A DNA stretch of 64,000 nucleotides from Leifsonia poae (GTDB taxonomy: Bacteria > Actinomycetota > Actinomycetes > Actinomycetales > Microbacteriaceae), in assembly GCF_027921845.1 (NCBI RefSeq), contig NZ_BSEN01000006.1:588020-652019 (forward strand), given 5' to 3'. Numbering within the stretch: position 1 is the first letter of the stretch; each line of letters opens with the position of its first letter. The notes under the pieces are model-generated. The model searched no databases. It had not been told where the DNA came from and saw nothing but the letters and a program-made list of their open reading frames with translations. The position numbers and the translations under genes were made by a program. Of this stretch, positions 49,790 to 58,450 are shown one piece after another.

Positions 49790-51144
49790 AGCTCTGCATT
49801 CTCGGAGGCGGCGGATTCCGCACCCCGTACGTGTACCAGGCCCTGCTGCGCGACACCGGTTCGCCGCGTGTCGAGGAGGTGGCGCTCTACGACGTGGACG
49901 AGGTGAGGCTCCACGCGATGGTCGCGATCCTGCGCGAACTCGCCGCCGACTTCCCGGATGCTCCAGTGCTGAAGCCGACGACCAGCCTCCACGAGGCGGT
50001 CGAGGGCAGCGACTACGTGTTCGCCGCGCTCCGGGTCGGCGGGCTCGAGGGTCGCCGTTGCGACGAGCACGTCGCCCTCGACCTGAACGTGCTGGGCCAG
50101 GAGACCACCGGTCCCGGCGGCCTCGCGTACGCCATCCGCACCGTGCCGGTCATGGTGGAGGCGGCTCGCGCCATCCGGGATCTCGCACCGAACGCGTACG
50201 TGATGAACTTCACGAACCCGGCCGGCATCATCACCGAGGCCATGCAGTCGGTGCTCGGCGACCGCGTGCTCGGCATCTGCGACACCCCGTCCGGCCTCGG
50301 CCGTCGCGTCGCGGGCCTGATGGGGCTCGACCACACCCGCGTGCAGATGGACTACGTGGGGCTCAACCACCTGGGCTGGATGCGCCGCGTCATGTACGAC
50401 GGCCGCGACCTGCTGCCGGAACTGCTCGCGGACGACGAGAAGCTGGGCCTGATGGAGGAGGGGCACGTCTTCGGCCTCGACTGGATCCGCTCGCTCGGCA
50501 GCATCCCCAACGAGTACCTGTACTACTACTACTTCAACCGGGATGCGGTGCGCACCATCATCGACTCGGGCGCGACCCGCGGCGACTTCCTCGCACGTTC
50601 GCAGACGGACTTCTACGCGCGCGCCGCGGCCGCCGGCGACGGCGTGGCCGAGCTCTGGCGCCAGACGGTCGAGCGCCGCAGCGCCAGCTACATGGCCGAG
50701 GCGAAGGGCGGCACGCAGGACGAGCCGACCCACACCCGCGAACGCGAGGCGGACCCGGCCCACCAGGGCTACGCCGGCGTCGCGCTCGGTGTGATGGCCG
50801 CGATCAGCCGCAACGAGCCCCAGACGATGATCCTCAACGTGCGCAACCAGGGCACGATCAAGGGGCTGCCCGACGACGCCGTCGTCGAGGTTCCGACGAT
50901 GGTCGACGCGAACGGTGTCCACCCCCTCTCGACGTCGCAGCCAGACCTCCACCAGCTCGGTCTGATGTCGCAGGTGAAGGACGTCGAGCGGCACACCATC
51001 GCGGCGGCGCTCACCGGCTCGAAGGACGAGGCGCTCAAGGCGTTCGCCCTGCACCCGCTGGTCGACAGCGTGACGGTCGCCCGCGGGTTGCTGGCCGGGT
51101 ACATCGAGCGCATCCCCGAGGTCGCGGCGGTGCTCACGCGCTGA
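49786..51144 (+). CDS. GH4 family 6-phospho-beta-glucosidase-like enzyme
   Basis: 452-aa NAD+- and Mn2+-dependent glycoside hydrolase family 4. The start MKLCILGGGGFRTPYVYQAL is the NAD-binding motif; NVLGQETTGPGGLAYAIRTV, MNFTNPAGIITEA, GICDTPSG (metal Cys) and VGLNHLGWM (metal His) agree with 6-phospho-beta-glucosidases. GH4 enzymes of this type normally act on sugars phosphorylated by a PTS, but here the neighbours are an ABC importer and a PfkB kinase. Coupled to the DeoR gene. Confidence 0.9.
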   Translation: MKLCILGGGGFRTPYVYQALLRDTGSPRVEEVALYDVDEVRLHAMVAILRELAADFPDAPVLKPTTSLHEAVEGSDYVFAALRVGGLEGRRCDEHVALDLNVLGQETTGPGGLAYAIRTVPVMVEAARAIRDLAPNAYVMNFTNPAGIITEAMQSVLGDRVLGICDTPSGLGRRVAGLMGLDHTRVQMDYVGLNHLGWMRRVMYDGRDLLPELLADDEKLGLMEEGHVFGLDWIRSLGSIPNEYLYYYYFNRDAVRTIIDSGATRGDFLARSQTDFYARAAAAGDGVAELWRQTVERRSASYMAEAKGGTQDEPTHTREREADPAHQGYAGVALGVMAAISRNEPQTMILNVRNQGTIKGLPDDAVVEVPTMVDANGVHPLSTSQPDLHQLGLMSQVKDVERHTIAAALTGSKDEALKAFALHPLVDSVTVARGLLAGYIERIPEVAAVLTR

Positions 51145-51192
51145 GCGCCGAGCGCCGAGCGCAGCGCGCCCACCGGCGGTACCCTGGTGTGC

Positions 51193-51552
51193 GTGACCGA
51201 ATCGCGACTCTCCGCAATGCCCTTCGCGCGGATCTACCCGCTCTACGTCACAAAAGTGGAGCGCAAGGGCAAGAGCCAGGACGACCTCGACCGGGTCGTC
51301 ACCTGGCTCACCGGCTACACGAAGCAGGGTCTGGACGACGTCATCGCCGACGGCTCCGACCTCGCGACGTTCTTCGCGGAGGCCCCGGCGATGAACCCCC
51401 ACGTGTCGCTCATCACGGGAGTGATCTGCGGCGTCCGCGTGGAGGAGATCGAGGATCCGCTGATGCAGAAGATCCGCTACATGGACAAGCTGGTCGACGA
51501 GCTGGCGCGTGGCAAGAAGATGGAGTCCATCCTGCGAGGCTCGACCGCCTGA
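51193..51552 (+). CDS. DUF2200 domain protein
   Basis: 119-aa cytoplasmic protein of the DUF2200 family: PFARIYPLYVTKVERKGKSQ, VTWLTGYTKQGLDDVI and VEEIEDPLMQKIRYMDKLVD. Function unknown. GTG 51193 is placed 7 nt after a TACCCT box (51180-51185), so it is probably leaderless. Monocistronic. Confidence 0.8.
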   Translation: MTESRLSAMPFARIYPLYVTKVERKGKSQDDLDRVVTWLTGYTKQGLDDVIADGSDLATFFAEAPAMNPHVSLITGVICGVRVEEIEDPLMQKIRYMDKLVDELARGKKMESILRGSTA

Positions 51553-51575
51553 GACTCAGTGCGACCGCCTGAGAC

Positions 51576-52499
51576 TCAGTGCGACGGGCGCCGCGCCTCG
51601 TTCGCCTCGCGCACCACGGCCCACGCATCGGCGACCGGTCCCAGGTGGCCGAGCTTGTCCGGGTTGATCACGGTCCGGATGGTCTGGATGCGGCCGTCGA
51701 CGACATCGAGGGTCCAGGTGTTCACGACCTCGTTGTTGCGGTCGCGGAAGATCGCGCCCGGCTGGCCGTTCAGGCTGTGCGGTTCGAGTGTTCCGCCGAT
51801 CTGGAAGAACAGCGGCATCATCGAGGCCAGCACACGCGAGACCTTGTCCGCGCCGGACACGGCCCTCGCCCACTGAGGTGCCTTGCCTCCGCCGTCGCCG
51901 AGCATCTGCACGTCGGCGGCCAGCAGGTCGGTGAGCCCCTCGACCTGGCCGTCGCGGATGGCCTCCAGGAACCGCGACGCGAGCTCGTCCCGCGCACGCC
52001 GGTCCGCCTCGAACCGGGGGCGTCCCTCATCCATGTGGCGTCGTGCGCGCACCGCGAGCTGGCGGCACGCGGCCTCCGAACGTCCGACGGCCGACGCGAT
52101 CTCGGGGAAGTCGAACGCGAACACCTCGCGCAGCACGAAGACGGCCCGCTCCAGTGGGGTGAGCTGCTCGAGCAGCAGCAACGCCGCCATCGATACCGAG
52201 TCGGCAAGTTCGGCTGCACGCTCGGGATCCTCGTACGGATCGGACGCCAGCGGCTCGGGGAACCAGGTGCCGACGTACTCCTCGCGCCGTACCCTGGCCG
52301 ACCGGAGCACGTCGATCGAGACGCGGGTCACGATCGCCGACAGATACGCCTTGGCCGAGGTGGGTGTGGTCGCCGCGCCCGAGTAGCGCAGCCAGGTCTC
52401 CTGCACGGCGTCCTCGGCCTCGCTCACCGTCCCGAGGAGCCGGTAGGCGATCGAGAAGAGCAGCGGTCGCAGGTCCTCGAACTCCTCGAGCCGCGTCAT
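51576..52499 (-). CDS. ECF41-group sigma factor with SnoaL-like C-terminal domain
   Basis: 307-aa extracytoplasmic-function sigma factor. Region 2 is FEDLRPLLFSIAYRLLGTVS with EDAVQETWLRY; region 4 is LTPLERAVFVLREVFAFDFP and VGRSEAACRQLAVRARRHM. A SnoaL_2-like domain of about 110 residues follows, with the group-diagnostic DGGGK and NPDKL motifs that regulate sigma activity in ECF41 in place of an anti-sigma factor. ATG 52499 overlaps the epimerase stop by 4 nt. The typical ECF41 genetic partner is present upstream in the operon, read from a consensus ECF41 promoter. Confidence 0.92.
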   Translation of the reverse strand: MTRLEEFEDLRPLLFSIAYRLLGTVSEAEDAVQETWLRYSGAATTPTSAKAYLSAIVTRVSIDVLRSARVRREEYVGTWFPEPLASDPYEDPERAAELADSVSMAALLLLEQLTPLERAVFVLREVFAFDFPEIASAVGRSEAACRQLAVRARRHMDEGRPRFEADRRARDELASRFLEAIRDGQVEGLTDLLAADVQMLGDGGGKAPQWARAVSGADKVSRVLASMMPLFFQIGGTLEPHSLNGQPGAIFRDRNNEVVNTWTLDVVDGRIQTIRTVINPDKLGHLGPVADAWAVVREANEARRPSH

Positions 52500-53428
52500 G
52501 CGAGGCCCTTCGCGAAGCCATCGCGCCACGACGGGTAGTGCAGTCGCCAGCCGAGGTCGCGTTTCGCCTTCGTGTTGGAGAACGCGCGACCCTCGGTCAT
52601 CATGATGACCGCGGCCTCGCCGGCGAGCATCCCGGCCAGCCAGACGGGCACCCGCATGGGCGGCTTCCCCCCGGCACTCGCCGCGAGGAACGGCAGCCAG
52701 TCGTTGGCGGCGGCCGGTTCGTCGTCGACGATGTTGAAGACGCCCGTTGCACGCTGCTCGACGGCCAGCACCGTAGCCCCGGCCGCGTCATCCAGATGAA
52801 GCCAGGAGCTGTGCCCCTCGCCGTTGCCGACGAGCGGGTACTGCCGCTTGCGAACCATTTCGACCTGATCGTCGGTCGCGCCGGGGCCGTAAAGTGACCC
52901 GTACCGGAGTGCCGCGCCGCCCGCTCTGAGCACCGCGTCCTCCAGGTGCCGGATGGCCGCCGACTGCGCGTGCATGATCGTCCCCTCTCCCGGGTCGAGG
53001 GGCTCGTCCTCGGTCTTCACCCAGCCCCCCGACCGCATCCCGTTCCAGCTACCGTAGCTCTGCGCGACGACGTGGTCCACGCCGGTTGCCTCTGCCGCGG
53101 CGAGCAGGTGGTCCGTCCCCTCGGTGCGCAGCCGGTTGGTGAGCGCGAACCAGCGGTCGATGTGTTTGAGGTCGGGCTTTCCGGCGTGATCGACGCCGAT
53201 CGCCGTCATCTGGTGCACGATGACATCCGGATGCGCGGCGGCGACCGCCTCGCCGACCGAGGCGCCATCCAGCCCGTCCATGACGACCGCCTCCGCGCCG
53301 AGGCGCCGCAGCAGCTCCAGCTTCGCCGGGCTGGTCGTGGTCGCCGTCACCTGATGGCCGCGGGCCACCAGCTGCGGCACCAGCCGTCGCCCCACCACTC
53401 CTGCGCCTCCTGCCACGAACACGCGCAT
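52496..53428 (-). CDS. NAD(P)-dependent epimerase/oxidoreductase, ECF41 target
   Basis: 310-aa extended-SDR/epimerase: VFVAGGAGVVGRRLVPQL (Rossmann) at the N-terminus, VVAQSYGSWNG, LRYGSLYGPGA and LHLDDAAGATVLA. The YxxxK pair is not obvious, so catalysis may be atypical. ECF41 sigma genes are characteristically linked to carboxymuconolactone decarboxylase, oxidoreductase or epimerase genes, and this is one. ATG 53428 is preferred (GGTGGAG upstream); GTG 53437 also possible. Confidence 0.85.
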   Translation of the reverse strand: MRVFVAGGAGVVGRRLVPQLVARGHQVTATTTSPAKLELLRRLGAEAVVMDGLDGASVGEAVAAAHPDVIVHQMTAIGVDHAGKPDLKHIDRWFALTNRLRTEGTDHLLAAAEATGVDHVVAQSYGSWNGMRSGGWVKTEDEPLDPGEGTIMHAQSAAIRHLEDAVLRAGGAALRYGSLYGPGATDDQVEMVRKRQYPLVGNGEGHSSWLHLDDAAGATVLAVEQRATGVFNIVDDEPAAANDWLPFLAASAGGKPPMRVPVWLAGMLAGEAAVIMMTEGRAFSNTKAKRDLGWRLHYPSWRDGFAKGLA

Positions 53429-53470
53429 CTGCTCCACCTCTCCGTTCTCGTCGAATCCTCCATTCCCCTA

Positions 53471-53497
53471 GACGACACAGCCCGCCCGCCTGTGACA
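53471..53497 (-). promoter_or_regulatory. ECF41-type promoter
   Basis: On the minus strand, TGTCACA (53497-53491), exactly 16 nt, then CGTC (53474-53471): the full reported ECF41 consensus. It lies 43 bp before the epimerase start and implies positive autoregulation of the epimerase-sigma operon. Confidence 0.88.
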
Positions 53498-53644
53498 CCC
53501 CCGCCCACTCGCCGGCGGCGGGCGCGGCGGCAGGACGAGAATGACGAGAATGTCGAGAGATGTCGAATGGCACGGCCGCCGTTCGACGTGCAGACGTACG
53601 GCACCACCGACGCGCCCGACAGGGCCGATCCGAAGGGACCACCC

Positions 53645-53974
53645 ATGAAGTACATGATGTTCGTCGTCACCGACCCCACGCCCGACAGCCCCAGCGACGA
53701 GTCGGATGTCGACCTGTGGGTCGACGAGCTCGACGCCAGCGGCAAACGCGTGATCGGCGAGGTGCTCGAGAAGCCGGCCAACTCGAAGGTCGTGCGCGTG
53801 CGCGACGGCAAGCGCTACGTCACCGACGGCCCGTTCACCGAGACCAAGGAGTGGATCTGCGGGTTCGACATCCTCGAGTGCGACAGCATGGACGAGGCGA
53901 TCGAGATCGCGTCGCGGCACCCGATGGCGCGCAACGGTCAGCTCGAACTGCGGCCGTTCATGGTGTGGGAATGA
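53645..53974 (+). CDS. YciI-like DGPF-domain protein
   Basis: 109-aa protein with the hallmark TDGPFTETKEWICGFDILE and a start MKYMMFVVTD typical of YCII/DGPF proteins; an alpha-beta barrel of unknown enzyme function. Such genes are often found beside ECF sigma genes, as here. ATG 53645 has GGGACC upstream. Its last 17 nt overlap the 3' end of the convergent ROK gene. Confidence 0.85.
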   Translation: MKYMMFVVTDPTPDSPSDESDVDLWVDELDASGKRVIGEVLEKPANSKVVRVRDGKRYVTDGPFTETKEWICGFDILECDSMDEAIEIASRHPMARNGQLELRPFMVWE

Positions 53975-54950
53975 CGGCTCGCCACTCGTCGGCGACCGCC
54001 TCGAGCCCGGCCGCGCGGAAGGCGAGGATCGCCGCGCCCGTGCGTCCGGCATCCCCGCCGAGTTCGCTGCGGACCACGCGGGGCCGCTCGCGCCAGGCCA
54101 GCCCCGCGGACATCCGGGCCGTGAGCGGGATCATCAGCGCATCGCCGGCGCGGGAGAATCCTCCGCCGAGCACGATCACCTCGGGGTCGAGCAGCAGGGT
54201 CAGGATGTTGAGGCCCTGAGCGAGCACGTCGACCGCCCGCGTCCAGACGCGGTCGGCGACGGCGTCGGAGCCGAGACGCGCGACGATCTCGCGCGAACTC
54301 AGGGCGGGCCCGCCCGCTGCGGCGTAGCGTCGGGCGAGGCCGGCGCCGGAGACGTAGACCTCGAGGCATCCGCGTTGACCGCAGGTGCACTGCTCGCCGT
54401 CGATGACGACAGGGATGTGCCCGAATTCTCCGGCCGCGCCGGTGGCGCCCGTGACGGTGCCGCCCGCGGTCACGAGGGCGGCGGCCACGCCGGTGCCGAT
54501 CGGCACGAGGACGAAGTCGCCGGTTCCGCGGGCCGCGCCGATCAGCCGCTCGGCAACGCCTGCCGCGCGCACGTCGTGGCCGAGCGCGACCGGCACGTCG
54601 AGCGCGTCGCGCAGGGCATCCCGCAGCGGCACATCCCGCCAGTCCAGGTTCGACGCGTAGCGCACGATCCCGCGCTCCTCGTCGATCATCCCCGGGGTCG
54701 CGACGCCGGCGCCGACGACGCGGCAGCCCAGGCCGGATGCGCTCTCGCCCAGGTCGCGGAACAGCGAGATCAGGGCCCCGACGACCTCGGATGCCGGGGT
54801 CGGTCTGGTGAGCTCGACCAGCGTCTCCCCGCGGTCCGACACGACAGCGCCCTTCATCGCCGTGCCGCCAAGGTCGACCGCGAGCACCGCGGTGCCGGCT
54901 CCCCGCTCGTGCGTCAGCAGCAGGCTCCGCGCGCCCTCCGCCCCGCTCAT
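53958..54950 (-). CDS. ROK-family sugar kinase
   Basis: 330-aa ROK kinase (glucokinase/fructokinase/amino-sugar kinase group): AVLAVDLGGTAMKGAVV phosphate loop, ALGHDVRAAG with catalytic Asp, PIGTGVAAALV and the zinc motif CTCGQRGCLEVY. It has no HTH, so it is a kinase rather than a repressor. ATG 54950 overlaps the CutC stop by 4 nt, placing it last in the amino-acid importer operon. The sugar is unknown. Confidence 0.87.
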   Translation of the reverse strand: MSGAEGARSLLLTHERGAGTAVLAVDLGGTAMKGAVVSDRGETLVELTRPTPASEVVGALISLFRDLGESASGLGCRVVGAGVATPGMIDEERGIVRYASNLDWRDVPLRDALRDALDVPVALGHDVRAAGVAERLIGAARGTGDFVLVPIGTGVAAALVTAGGTVTGATGAAGEFGHIPVVIDGEQCTCGQRGCLEVYVSGAGLARRYAAAGGPALSSREIVARLGSDAVADRVWTRAVDVLAQGLNILTLLLDPEVIVLGGGFSRAGDALMIPLTARMSAGLAWRERPRVVRSELGGDAGRTGAAILAFRAAGLEAVADEWRAVIPTP

Positions 54951-55753
54951 GCAGCCGCTCCTTCTCCGCCGTCGCCGAGTTCGCGTCCGTCGCCGAGTTC
55001 GCGTCCGTCGCCGCGCCCGAGAGCATCCAGCAGCTCGCGCACGATCGCCTCCGACGTCGCGATGCGCACGCCCGAGTCGTAGACCGAGGCCGCCGTGCCC
55101 ACAGCACGCGACGCGCTCGGGATCGCCGTCGCCGCACGCAGGTGCACCTCGGCGACGCCCGTACGGCGCACGACCTCGGCCGCATTCGCCGCGCGCACCC
55201 CGCCGCCGGCGAGGATCGCGATGCGGCCGTCCGCACGCGCGACGAGTGCGGCCAGCGTCTCTGCGCCCTCCAGCGCCGAGGCCGCTCCGCCCGAGGTCAG
55301 CACGCGCGCGACGCCGAGCGCGATCAGCTCGTCGAGGGAGGCGTCGAGGTCCGGCGTCTGGTCGAACGCCTTGTGGAAGGTGACGGACGAGTCGCCGGCC
55401 GCGTCGAGCATCCGGCGCGTGGCATCCGTGTCGATCGTGCCGTCGGGGCGCAGCGCGCCGACCACGAAGGCGAGGGGTACGTGCGAGGGGTTCGGCAGCT
55501 GCCGCATCGCCCGGATGTCGTCGACCATGGCGTCGACCTCCGCCGCGCTGTACACGAAGTCGCCCGCTCGCTGCCGGATGAGCACGTTGATCCCGATCGA
55601 GCGGGCCGAACGCAACGCCGTCGCGACCGTGCCGATGCTGGGGGTGATGCCGCCGTCGCCGAGCGACGCGCAGAGCTCGACGCGGTCGGCACCGGCGCGC
55701 TCGGCCGCCGGTACGCCGTCGAGGTCGTCGAGGCAGATCTCGACGAGGGTCAC
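54947..55753 (-). CDS. cutC: CutC-family protein
   Basis: 268-aa TIM-barrel CutC protein: VEICLDDLDGVPAAERAGADRVE (first part), ITPSIGTVATAL, FVVGALRPDGTID, TFHKAFDQTPD and VLTSGGAASALEGAETL. CutC was named for copper homeostasis, but its real activity is unsettled. The C-terminus has a short tandem repeat (ELGDGR, ELGDG) encoded by an 18-bp DNA repeat at about 54970-55012. The GTG start overlaps the asparaginase stop as GTGA. Confidence 0.87.
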   Translation of the reverse strand: MTLVEICLDDLDGVPAAERAGADRVELCASLGDGGITPSIGTVATALRSARSIGINVLIRQRAGDFVYSAAEVDAMVDDIRAMRQLPNPSHVPLAFVVGALRPDGTIDTDATRRMLDAAGDSSVTFHKAFDQTPDLDASLDELIALGVARVLTSGGAASALEGAETLAALVARADGRIAILAGGGVRAANAAEVVRRTGVAEVHLRAATAIPSASRAVGTAASVYDSGVRIATSEAIVRELLDALGRGDGRELGDGRELGDGGEGAAA

Positions 55754-56766
55754 GCGACGCGCTCCAGTGCCGTCGCCAGGTCGTGGCCGACCTCGATCGA
55801 ACCGACAGGGACGCCGCCGCCGAGCACGGGCAGGTCGGTGAGCGCGGTCGCGCCCGACACATTCGTTCCGAGCGCCTCGAGCACGCGCAGAGAGAGCAGG
55901 GTCGTCGCGCGCGGGCTGCCGTCGACGATCTTCATCGACACCGCGGTGCCGTCCGCCGCCGCGACACCGATGACGCCCTCGGCGCCGCCCTTCGCAAGGG
56001 CTCCCGGCACGGTCTCCATCAGCGTCGAGTTCTGGTGACCGGAACCGCCGACAAAGAACGGATGCTCGCGCATGGCGGCGGCGACCAGGCCGGCGGGCGA
56101 GTCGGCGTCCGCCTGAACGAGCGCACGGAAGGCCTGCGCGACACCGCGAACGGTCGTGCCGAACAGCGGGGCGCCGCAGCCGTCGATCGCGTCGTGGCCG
56201 ACCGGCACTCCGGTGAGCTCTGCCATCGTCGAGCGCACGTGCTGCTGCAACGGATGCGCGGTCTCGAGATAGTCGTGCGTCGACCAGCCGTTGACCGCGC
56301 AGGCGAGCAGCATCGCCGCATGCTTGCCCGAGCAGTTCATCCGGATGCGGGCACGCGGCTCGCCCGCGCGCACCAGGCGTTCGAAGGTCCCCTCGTCTTC
56401 CGGGCGGTCGACGGGACAGCCCAGCGCCGATTCGTCGAGCCCGGCACGTTCGAGGATCGCGCGGACGACGCGCACGTGCTCGTCCTCTCCGGTGTGACTT
56501 CCGGCGGCGATCGCGAGTTCCGGCCCGGCGAGGGGAGCGCCGGCGGTCAGGCAGGCGAGTGCCTGCAGGGGCTTCACCGTCGAGCGCGGCAGCACCACGG
56601 CATCCGGCAGACCCAGCTCGAGCAGGGGAGCGCCCGAGGGGCCGACGGCCACCAGGGAGCCGAAGTGACGGCTCTCGATCAGCCCGGAACGGGTCACGAC
56701 CGCGAGCTCGGCGAGCGCGGCGACCGTGGGATCGATGGGATCGGCGAGGCCGGTGGAGTCAGACAT
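55750..56766 (-). CDS. L-asparaginase II (rhizobial/ReAV-type)
   Basis: 338-aa asparaginase of the family structurally related to beta-lactamases and glutaminases: VVTRSGLIESRHFG, the SxxK-type RSTVKPLQALACL, MNCSGKHAAML with the Cys/Lys pair, and AIDGCGAPLFGTTV. It hydrolyses asparagine to aspartate and NH3 in the cytoplasm. It overlaps the permease gene by 8 nt, so imported asparagine or glutamine would be deamidated at once. This family may also act on N-acyl or glycosylated asparagine. Confidence 0.88.
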   Translation of the reverse strand: MSDSTGLADPIDPTVAALAELAVVTRSGLIESRHFGSLVAVGPSGAPLLELGLPDAVVLPRSTVKPLQALACLTAGAPLAGPELAIAAGSHTGEDEHVRVVRAILERAGLDESALGCPVDRPEDEGTFERLVRAGEPRARIRMNCSGKHAAMLLACAVNGWSTHDYLETAHPLQQHVRSTMAELTGVPVGHDAIDGCGAPLFGTTVRGVAQAFRALVQADADSPAGLVAAAMREHPFFVGGSGHQNSTLMETVPGALAKGGAEGVIGVAAADGTAVSMKIVDGSPRATTLLSLRVLEALGTNVSGATALTDLPVLGGGVPVGSIEVGHDLATALERVA

Positions 56767-57724
56767 TCGCGGCTTTCGTGTGATCGGCCGCCGGCAGTGC
56801 CGGCAGGTTCGGAAGCGGGGAGGTGCGCCGGCGCGAGCCGCGCTGCAGCCGCGACGCCAGGGCGGAGAGACTGCCGTTGACCACCAGGTAGATGAAGGTC
56901 ACGGCGATGTAGGTCGGGATCAGCAGGTGCAGGTAGGAGGCGAGCACCTGGCCGCGGTAGAGGAGCTCGGTGAAGGCGACGATGTAGCCGAGCGAGGTGT
57001 CCTTCAGCAGGCTGACCAGCTGGGTGACGAGCGACGGGGCGACGTTGCGCAGAGCCTGGGGCAGCACCACGAAGCGCGTCGCCTGCCACGACCGCAGGCC
57101 GAGGCTCAGGGCCGCCTCGCGCTGGCCGCGCGGCAGGCTGGCGACGCCGGCGCGCACGATCTCGGCGAAGACCGCCGAGTTGGCGATCGTCAGGGGCACG
57201 ACCAGCTTCCACAGCGTCGGCAGGTTGATGCCGATCTGCGGGAGCCCGAAGAGCATCAGGTAGATCATCAGCAGCACCGGCACGGTGCGCGCGATCTCGA
57301 TGTACGCGGAGCAGAGCCAGCGCAGCCAGCGTTGGTTGCTCATCCGGCCGAGGGCGAGCAGCACGCCGAAGAGGCCGCCGAGCACCGCCACGATCGCGGC
57401 CGCCTCGAGCGTTCCGAGCAGTCCGACCAGCAGGTACTGCCAGATCGCCCACTCGGTGAACGGCGCCCAGCGCTCCGGAGCGAACTGGCCGTGCGACGCG
57501 AACTGCCAGAGCCCGAGGCCGATCACGATCGCGAAGACGGCGCAGCTCACGATCGAGCCGAGCAGGATGTTGCGCTTGCCGCGCGGACCCGGCTGGTCGT
57601 AGATGAAGGAGGCGGCATAGGAGCGCTTGCCGGTACGCGAGGAGCGGGCGCGCGAGGAACGACGTGCGCGATCCGGTCGGCCTGGCGTCTGGTTCGGCCG
57701 GTCGGGGATGAGCTGGGCGGTCAT
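56759..57724 (-). CDS. Polar amino-acid ABC permease (second)
   Basis: 321-aa HisM/GlnP-type permease. A long basic N-terminal tail (about 35 residues, RARRSSRARSSRTGKRS) precedes the membrane part; the EIVRAGVASLPRGQREAA coupling loop and VVLPQALRNVAPSLVTQLV are characteristic. ATGA overlap with the preceding permease. Confidence 0.9.
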   Translation of the reverse strand: MTAQLIPDRPNQTPGRPDRARRSSRARSSRTGKRSYAASFIYDQPGPRGKRNILLGSIVSCAVFAIVIGLGLWQFASHGQFAPERWAPFTEWAIWQYLLVGLLGTLEAAAIVAVLGGLFGVLLALGRMSNQRWLRWLCSAYIEIARTVPVLLMIYLMLFGLPQIGINLPTLWKLVVPLTIANSAVFAEIVRAGVASLPRGQREAALSLGLRSWQATRFVVLPQALRNVAPSLVTQLVSLLKDTSLGYIVAFTELLYRGQVLASYLHLLIPTYIAVTFIYLVVNGSLSALASRLQRGSRRRTSPLPNLPALPAADHTKAANV

Positions 57725-58365
57725 CGGACGATCGCCACCTTTCGTTCGACCCAGCCGGCGCTGAGCCCGATGACGAGCGCGATGGCCATGTAGATGAGTC
57801 CGGCTCCGGAGAAGATGAGGATGGGCTGCGCGGCGACGAGGTTGATCTTGTTCACGGTCGCGGTGAGTTCGACGACGCCGACCGCCGCGGCGAGGGCCGT
57901 GTTCATCGCGAGCGCGATCATCACGTTGCCGATCGGCTGCACCACGGCGCGCAGCGCCTGCGGGATGACGACGTAGCGCAGCGACTGGCCGAGCGTCAGG
58001 CCGAGTGCGCGCGACGCCTCGACCTGCCCGACGCCGACGGTGTTCACACCGCTGCGCACGGCCTCGGCGACATAGGCCGCCTCGTACACGGTGAGCACGA
58101 TGATCGCCGTGGGCGTGAGGGGCAGCAGGATGCCGGCATCCGGCAGGGCGAACACGGCGAGCAGCAGCAGCGCGAGCAACGGCACATTGATGAAGAACTG
58201 CACGTAGGCGAACGCGGCCGCGCGCAGGATCGGGATCGGGCTGACGCGCGCGACGGTCACGAGCACACCGAGCACGATCGACCCGACGCCGGCGATGACG
58301 GCCATCATCAGCGTTGTGCCGAGCGCCTGGGCGATCAGCCCGAGGTTGTCGATCAGGGGGTTCAT
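57721..58365 (-). CDS. Polar amino-acid ABC permease (first)
   Basis: 214-aa permease: about five membrane segments, coupling loop EAVRSGVNTVGVGQVEASRALG, then VVIPQALRAVVQPIGNVMI. ATG 58365 follows GGTGAGCG. Heteromeric partner of the other permease. Confidence 0.9.
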   Translation of the reverse strand: MNPLIDNLGLIAQALGTTLMMAVIAGVGSIVLGVLVTVARVSPIPILRAAAFAYVQFFINVPLLALLLLAVFALPDAGILLPLTPTAIIVLTVYEAAYVAEAVRSGVNTVGVGQVEASRALGLTLGQSLRYVVIPQALRAVVQPIGNVMIALAMNTALAAAVGVVELTATVNKINLVAAQPILIFSGAGLIYMAIALVIGLSAGWVERKVAIVR

Positions 58366-58450
58366 GATTCGCTCACCGGGTTCGAAGGGTCGAGGTGGGA
58401 AGTGGGGATGCGGCGGAGGATGTGTGGGCACTCCGCCGCATCCCGGCCGG

